A stretch of DNA of 6,928 bases. It comes from Candidatus Ratteibacteria bacterium (lineage in GTDB: Bacteria > Ratteibacteria > UBA8468 > B48-G9 > JAFGKM01). The DNA is taken from the NCBI GenBank assembly GCA_028697565.1, contig JAQVEU010000039.1, forward strand, positions 1-6,928, read 5' to 3'. Position 1 is the first letter of the stretch; the number at the start of each line of letters is the position of its first letter. Shown piece by piece: positions 4,266 through 6,928 of this stretch. The notes under the pieces are model-generated. The model made no database searches. It was given only the letters and a program-made list of their open reading frames with translations, and was not told the DNA's origin. Position numbers and translations under genes: made by a program.

Positions 4266-5138
4266 TCACTTTTTTATACTTTGTGTCCTTGCCATAAGGA
4301 CACCCATCTCCTCAAACATCTTTTTCCATGCATCCGGGCTATATTTGTAGTGGTCAGCAGGACCAAAGGGTGGTGTTTCAATACAGGCAGGATGTGAAAA
4401 GTTTATCTCATCCATTTTCTTAAAGAAGGTGTTCCAGTCAATCAGCCCATAACCTGGAGCAAGATGGATGTCTCTATCTCCTGAGTTGTCCTGGATATGA
4501 AAGGCAACAAGATATTTCTGCATTACATCAAAGAAAATCATAGGGCCATCGGATTCACAGGAGACATTGGCATGTCCTGTATCAAGACAGAACCCCAAAT
4601 GTGGATGGGCAAATTTTTCTACAAAAATGGTAAAGTGTTCGGGTCTTGAACCAAACCTTTCACCGTCAATTCCAGGAAGCATATTTTCCAGTGCTATGGT
4701 TATCTTCATCTCTTCAGCAGCAGGTATCAATGTTTCTAAACTTCTTTCCATCTGCTGCAGATATCTATCAAACCCTTCAACCTCTATACAAAAGTGAGAT
4801 GTTGAGGGATGTAAAATGACAACCTTACTCCCTAACAAAGATGCCTGCTCCATAGTTCTGCTTAATCTCTGAACCACATCACGTCGTTTTGTCTCATAAA
4901 ATGATGTAATATCATCCTCCTGTGAAAAAGGAAGATGAAAACTATAAAGTTCAATCCCTGCATCTTTATACTGCCTCCCCATTTGTTCAATCTCTTTATC
5001 ATTTTTGCCATTGGTGAATCCAGAGTTCATCTCAATGGCAGGTATTCCTGCATACCTGCAGAGTTTGATAATCTCTTCTGTGGATTGATAGCCCAGAAGG
5101 TTATATCCACATGCAGCCCACTTCCATGTCATCTTCAT
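4266..5138 (-). CDS. Sugar-phosphate isomerase/epimerase-like TIM-barrel protein
   Basis: A 290-residue protein of the xylose isomerase-like TIM-barrel (AP endonuclease 2) superfamily, whose members isomerise, epimerise or dehydrate sugars and cyclitols using a divalent metal. Likely metal ligands follow the usual Glu-Asp-His-Glu pattern: E151 (IALENM), D186 (FCLDTGHAN), H214 (VAFHIQDN) and E254 (CIETPP). Conserved barrel strands include SFHLPF (66-71) and VVILHPS (106-112). There is no signal peptide, so it is cytoplasmic. The ATG at 5138 has AAGGAGG (5147-5153) 8 nt upstream; a second Met two codons on is less well placed. The gene follows a strong promoter-like sequence and precedes the acyl-CoA synthetase by 82 nt, probably in one transcript. 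The substrate cannot be inferred; hydroxypyruvate isomerase, inosose dehydratase or endonuclease IV-type activity are alternatives, the last least likely given the length and motifs. Confidence 0.85.
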   Translation of the reverse strand: MKMTWKWAACGYNLLGYQSTEEIIKLCRYAGIPAIEMNSGFTNGKNDKEIEQMGRQYKDAGIELYSFHLPFSQEDDITSFYETKRRDVVQRLSRTMEQASLLGSKVVILHPSTSHFCIEVEGFDRYLQQMERSLETLIPAAEEMKITIALENMLPGIDGERFGSRPEHFTIFVEKFAHPHLGFCLDTGHANVSCESDGPMIFFDVMQKYLVAFHIQDNSGDRDIHLAPGYGLIDWNTFFKKMDEINFSHPACIETPPFGPADHYKYSPDAWKKMFEEMGVLMARTQSIKK

Positions 5139-5164
5139 TGCTGTTTCCTCCTTGTATTGGGAGT

Positions 5165-5193
5165 ATTATATACCAATTTTATATTCAGGTAAA
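5165..5193 (-). promoter_or_regulatory. Promoter for the isomerase/acyl-CoA synthetase genes
   Basis: On the minus strand, TTTACC (5188-5193, 4 of 6 matches) and a perfect TATAAT (5165-5170) are separated by 17 nt. Initiation would fall near 5158, leaving a leader of about 20 nt that contains the AAGGAGG ribosome binding site. Position and spacing make this a convincing start for the downstream genes. Confidence 0.6.
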
Positions 5194-5259
5194 TATCTCA
5201 CACGCACAGTCCCTCTCCTTTCAATCAAGGAACTGGTTCTCAGTGATAACTATGTCCTT

Positions 5260-6705
5260 CTATCTTATCCCCTCTTTTTCAAAGAGGTGGAATTCTTTTT
5301 TTATCCCCCCCTTTATAAAAGGGGGGAATTGGGGGGATTTATAAAAGGAGGGTTGGGGTGGATTTCCTACAATAAGAATGGTCAATCTTTCAGGAAAGAT
5401 ATACTTTCTTGCAGTCCTTTTTATATCATCTAATGACACCTTTTTTACACCCTCTATCAATTTTTCTGGATAATCATAGGGATAGTTATAATACTCATAG
5501 GTAAGAATACGGCTCATAATTTCATCCTTTGTGTCTGACCAGAAGACCTCACTGTTGATAACCCCTTCCTTTGCTATATCAAGTTCTTCTTTTGTTATAC
5601 CTTCCTGTATCCTTTTTATCTCTGCCTTCATCAGTTCCATTGCCTCCATAGTACTCTCTGTCTTTGTCTGTGCCTTTGCAATAAAAAGTCCTGGTCTGTC
5701 AAACTCACCTGAAAACACAGCCCATACCTCATAGGCAAGCCCTTTTTCCTGTCTTAATATCCTTAAAAACCTTGAGTTCCAGCCCACCCCCAATGCCCTG
5801 CTTAAGACAACCGCAGCAGGATAGTCAGGGTTGTTCATTTGAAGTCCGATGTGTCCCATAACTATTACTGACTGTGTGGCGTCCTCTTTTTTTATAATAT
5901 TTAAGGAGGGCCCCTGTATAAACTCCACCGGTGGTTTTTCTTTCTTTTCTGTTTTTTCTTTCTGCCACCTTCCAAAAGACCTCTTTACAATCTCATACAT
6001 CTCTTCTGTTTCAAAGTCACCCCATATCCCTAATATAATGTCTTCTGGATGGACTGAAAAATTGTAAACATTTATTATGTCTTCACGGGTTATAGCATCT
6101 ATTGTTTCATATTCTGGTATCCTTCCATAAGGACTGTCCTTTCCATATATCAGTCGTTTGAACTCCCTGTCTGCTATCTCTGAGATGTAGTCATTTCTTC
6201 TGCTAATCTCACTCTTTTTTTTTATAACTGCCAATGTAATCTTATCCGGCTCAAAGGAAGGAGTAGTTATAATATCCTTGAAGATATTAAAAACAGAAAA
6301 GAAATTTTTTTTATGGCATATGCCTTCAACCCATCCAATATCAGTGCCTATTCCTGTGGAGATAGAGGCACCGATATTTTCAAGGAATAAATCTATTTCA
6401 TCCCCTGTTTTTTCTCCTGCACCACCTGTCCTCATCACCTCAAAGGTTATATCCCCAAGTCCTGTTTTTTCTGCTGGCTCATGTATTTTCCCTGTCCTTA
6501 TAAGTGCCTTGAAACTGATGAGTGGAAGTGAGTGGTCTTCCATAAGAAATACAGTCGTTCCATTGTCCAGTGTCTTTTTTATAAACTGTGGTTTTTCTGT
6601 CTTATGGAGTTCCGGGAGATTGATTTTTTCATACGGTTTTTCTGTGACAGTTGCACACCCGGTAAGAAAAAGTATTAGAAGGCATATATAAGCTTTATCT
6701 CTCAT
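5260..6705 (-). CDS. M16-family (insulinase-like) lipoprotein lacking the zinc motif
   Basis: A 481-residue protein with an N-terminal lipoprotein signal (MRDKAYICLLILFLTGC; lipobox LTGC, lipidated Cys17), so it is predicted to be a membrane-anchored, exported protein. Two M16 half-domains follow, at about 40-235 and 265-447. The inverted zinc motif HxxEH expected near residue 85 reads DITFE (85-89), so all three key positions are changed. The Arg/Tyr pair used for substrate binding in the second domain is kept (R318 and Y325 in LRQEKGLAY). This pattern matches the non-catalytic subunit of two-gene M16 peptidases, whose HxxEH partner is usually adjacent; none lies in this window, though one could lie beyond the right edge. 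The start has AAGGAG (6716-6721) 10 nt upstream. Residues from about 448 onward (starting NPPQPSFYKS) are encoded by a palindromic dispersed repeat rather than by family sequence. A direct proteolytic role is unlikely alone. Confidence 0.85.
   Translation of the reverse strand: MRDKAYICLLILFLTGCATVTEKPYEKINLPELHKTEKPQFIKKTLDNGTTVFLMEDHSLPLISFKALIRTGKIHEPAEKTGLGDITFEVMRTGGAGEKTGDEIDLFLENIGASISTGIGTDIGWVEGICHKKNFFSVFNIFKDIITTPSFEPDKITLAVIKKKSEISRRNDYISEIADREFKRLIYGKDSPYGRIPEYETIDAITREDIINVYNFSVHPEDIILGIWGDFETEEMYEIVKRSFGRWQKEKTEKKEKPPVEFIQGPSLNIIKKEDATQSVIVMGHIGLQMNNPDYPAAVVLSRALGVGWNSRFLRILRQEKGLAYEVWAVFSGEFDRPGLFIAKAQTKTESTMEAMELMKAEIKRIQEGITKEELDIAKEGVINSEVFWSDTKDEIMSRILTYEYYNYPYDYPEKLIEGVKKVSLDDIKRTARKYIFPERLTILIVGNPPQPSFYKSPQFPPFIKGGIKKEFHLFEKEGIR
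5271..5370 (-). repeat. Palindromic dispersed repeat forming the 3' end of the M16 gene
   Basis: Tandem degenerate copies of a GC-rich palindromic repeat. CCTCTTT/AAAGAGG with a 3-nt loop spans 5271-5287. CCCCCCTTT/AAAGGGGGG with loop ATA spans 5306-5326. Then come GGGGGGATTT and GGAGGGTTGGGGTGGATTTC (5347-5366). On the minus strand it is translated as NPPQ...FIKGG...FEKEG, a signature I recognise from widespread intergenic repeats that read into genes as PPFIKGG-type peptides. A copy of the same family lies upstream of this gene. Confidence 0.75.
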
Positions 6706-6928
6706 TTTTTTCTCTCTCCTTCTCCCTCTTCATCTTTCTACTTTCCCTTCCTTTCATAAAGGAAGGTTAGGATGGATTTCTACACTCTCCCCGCTTTCTT
6801 TCCTTTTTTCCCCTCCCTCAGAGGGGAGGGGATAAAAGGGGAGGGTGAGGAACTTTTCCTTTACTCTCCACCCCCACCTATAAATAAACTCTAAATCCAA
6901 AACACTAAACCTATAAATCCCCTCTAAC
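6706..6928. repeat. Gene-free region with a second palindromic repeat copy
   Basis: No gene is visible. CCTTCCTTT/AAAGGAAGG with loop CAT (6746-6766) continues into GGTTAGGATGGATTTC. The stretch 6761-6780 matches 5347-5366 at 17 of 20 positions, so these are members of one family. A second strong inverted repeat, CCCCTCCC/GGGAGGGG, spans 6810-6831. The last 60 nt are AT-rich and featureless. The promoter of the M16 gene, or its upstream operon partner, must lie here or beyond, but no convincing promoter was found. Confidence 0.6.

Noticed and set aside
6810..6831. CCCCTCCC/GGGAGGGG hairpin as a terminator
   Set aside because: On the minus strand it is followed by A residues, and on the plus strand no T run follows; it better fits the GC-rich palindromic repeat class.

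Overview
The window looks like a piece of an AT-rich bacterial chromosome. A lipoprotein signal on an M16-family protein suggests a Gram-negative-type envelope. No gene here places the organism taxonomically; an uncultured lineage is plausible but unproven. There is no rRNA and no cas gene.

Layout. (1) Positions 1-174 hold one end of a CRISPR array with 37-nt repeats. Repeat polarity and two overlapping promoter-like sequences at about 252-293 indicate that it is transcribed leftward, with the leader at 175 to about 300. (2) A tRNA-Ser(UGA) lies at 467-551. (3) From 552 to about 2410 there is a degenerate tandem series of non-coding units. Each starts with a CAGTGATTAGTGA-type motif, carries hairpins, and ends with a copy of the 3' end of that tRNA (CCCTCACCCTCCG). 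The first unit repeats the last 30 nt of the tRNA perfectly. (4) An IS481-family insertion sequence (about 789-1999) sits between two of these units. Its transposase keeps the DDE residues but appears to have lost about 55-60 residues in frame near the C-terminus. (5) Four minus-strand genes fill 2436-6705. In transcription order they are an M16-family lipoprotein lacking the HxxEH zinc motif, a sugar-phosphate isomerase/epimerase-like TIM barrel, an AMP-forming acyl-CoA synthetase, and a 60-residue two-helix membrane protein that starts 11 nt after the synthetase stop. (6) Palindromic GC-rich dispersed repeats occur at 5271-5370, where they form the last ~34 codons of the M16 gene, and again at about 6746-6850.

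The isomerase, acyl-CoA synthetase and small membrane protein are probably co-transcribed, with a good promoter at 5165-5193. The M16 gene lies upstream with its own ribosome binding site, and its catalytic partner, if any, is outside the window. No shared pathway for these genes can be read from the sequence. The most unusual element is the tRNA-Ser-anchored repeat series: two units share a stem whose arms have changed in a compensatory way, and one unit has gained a block of two extra hairpins.
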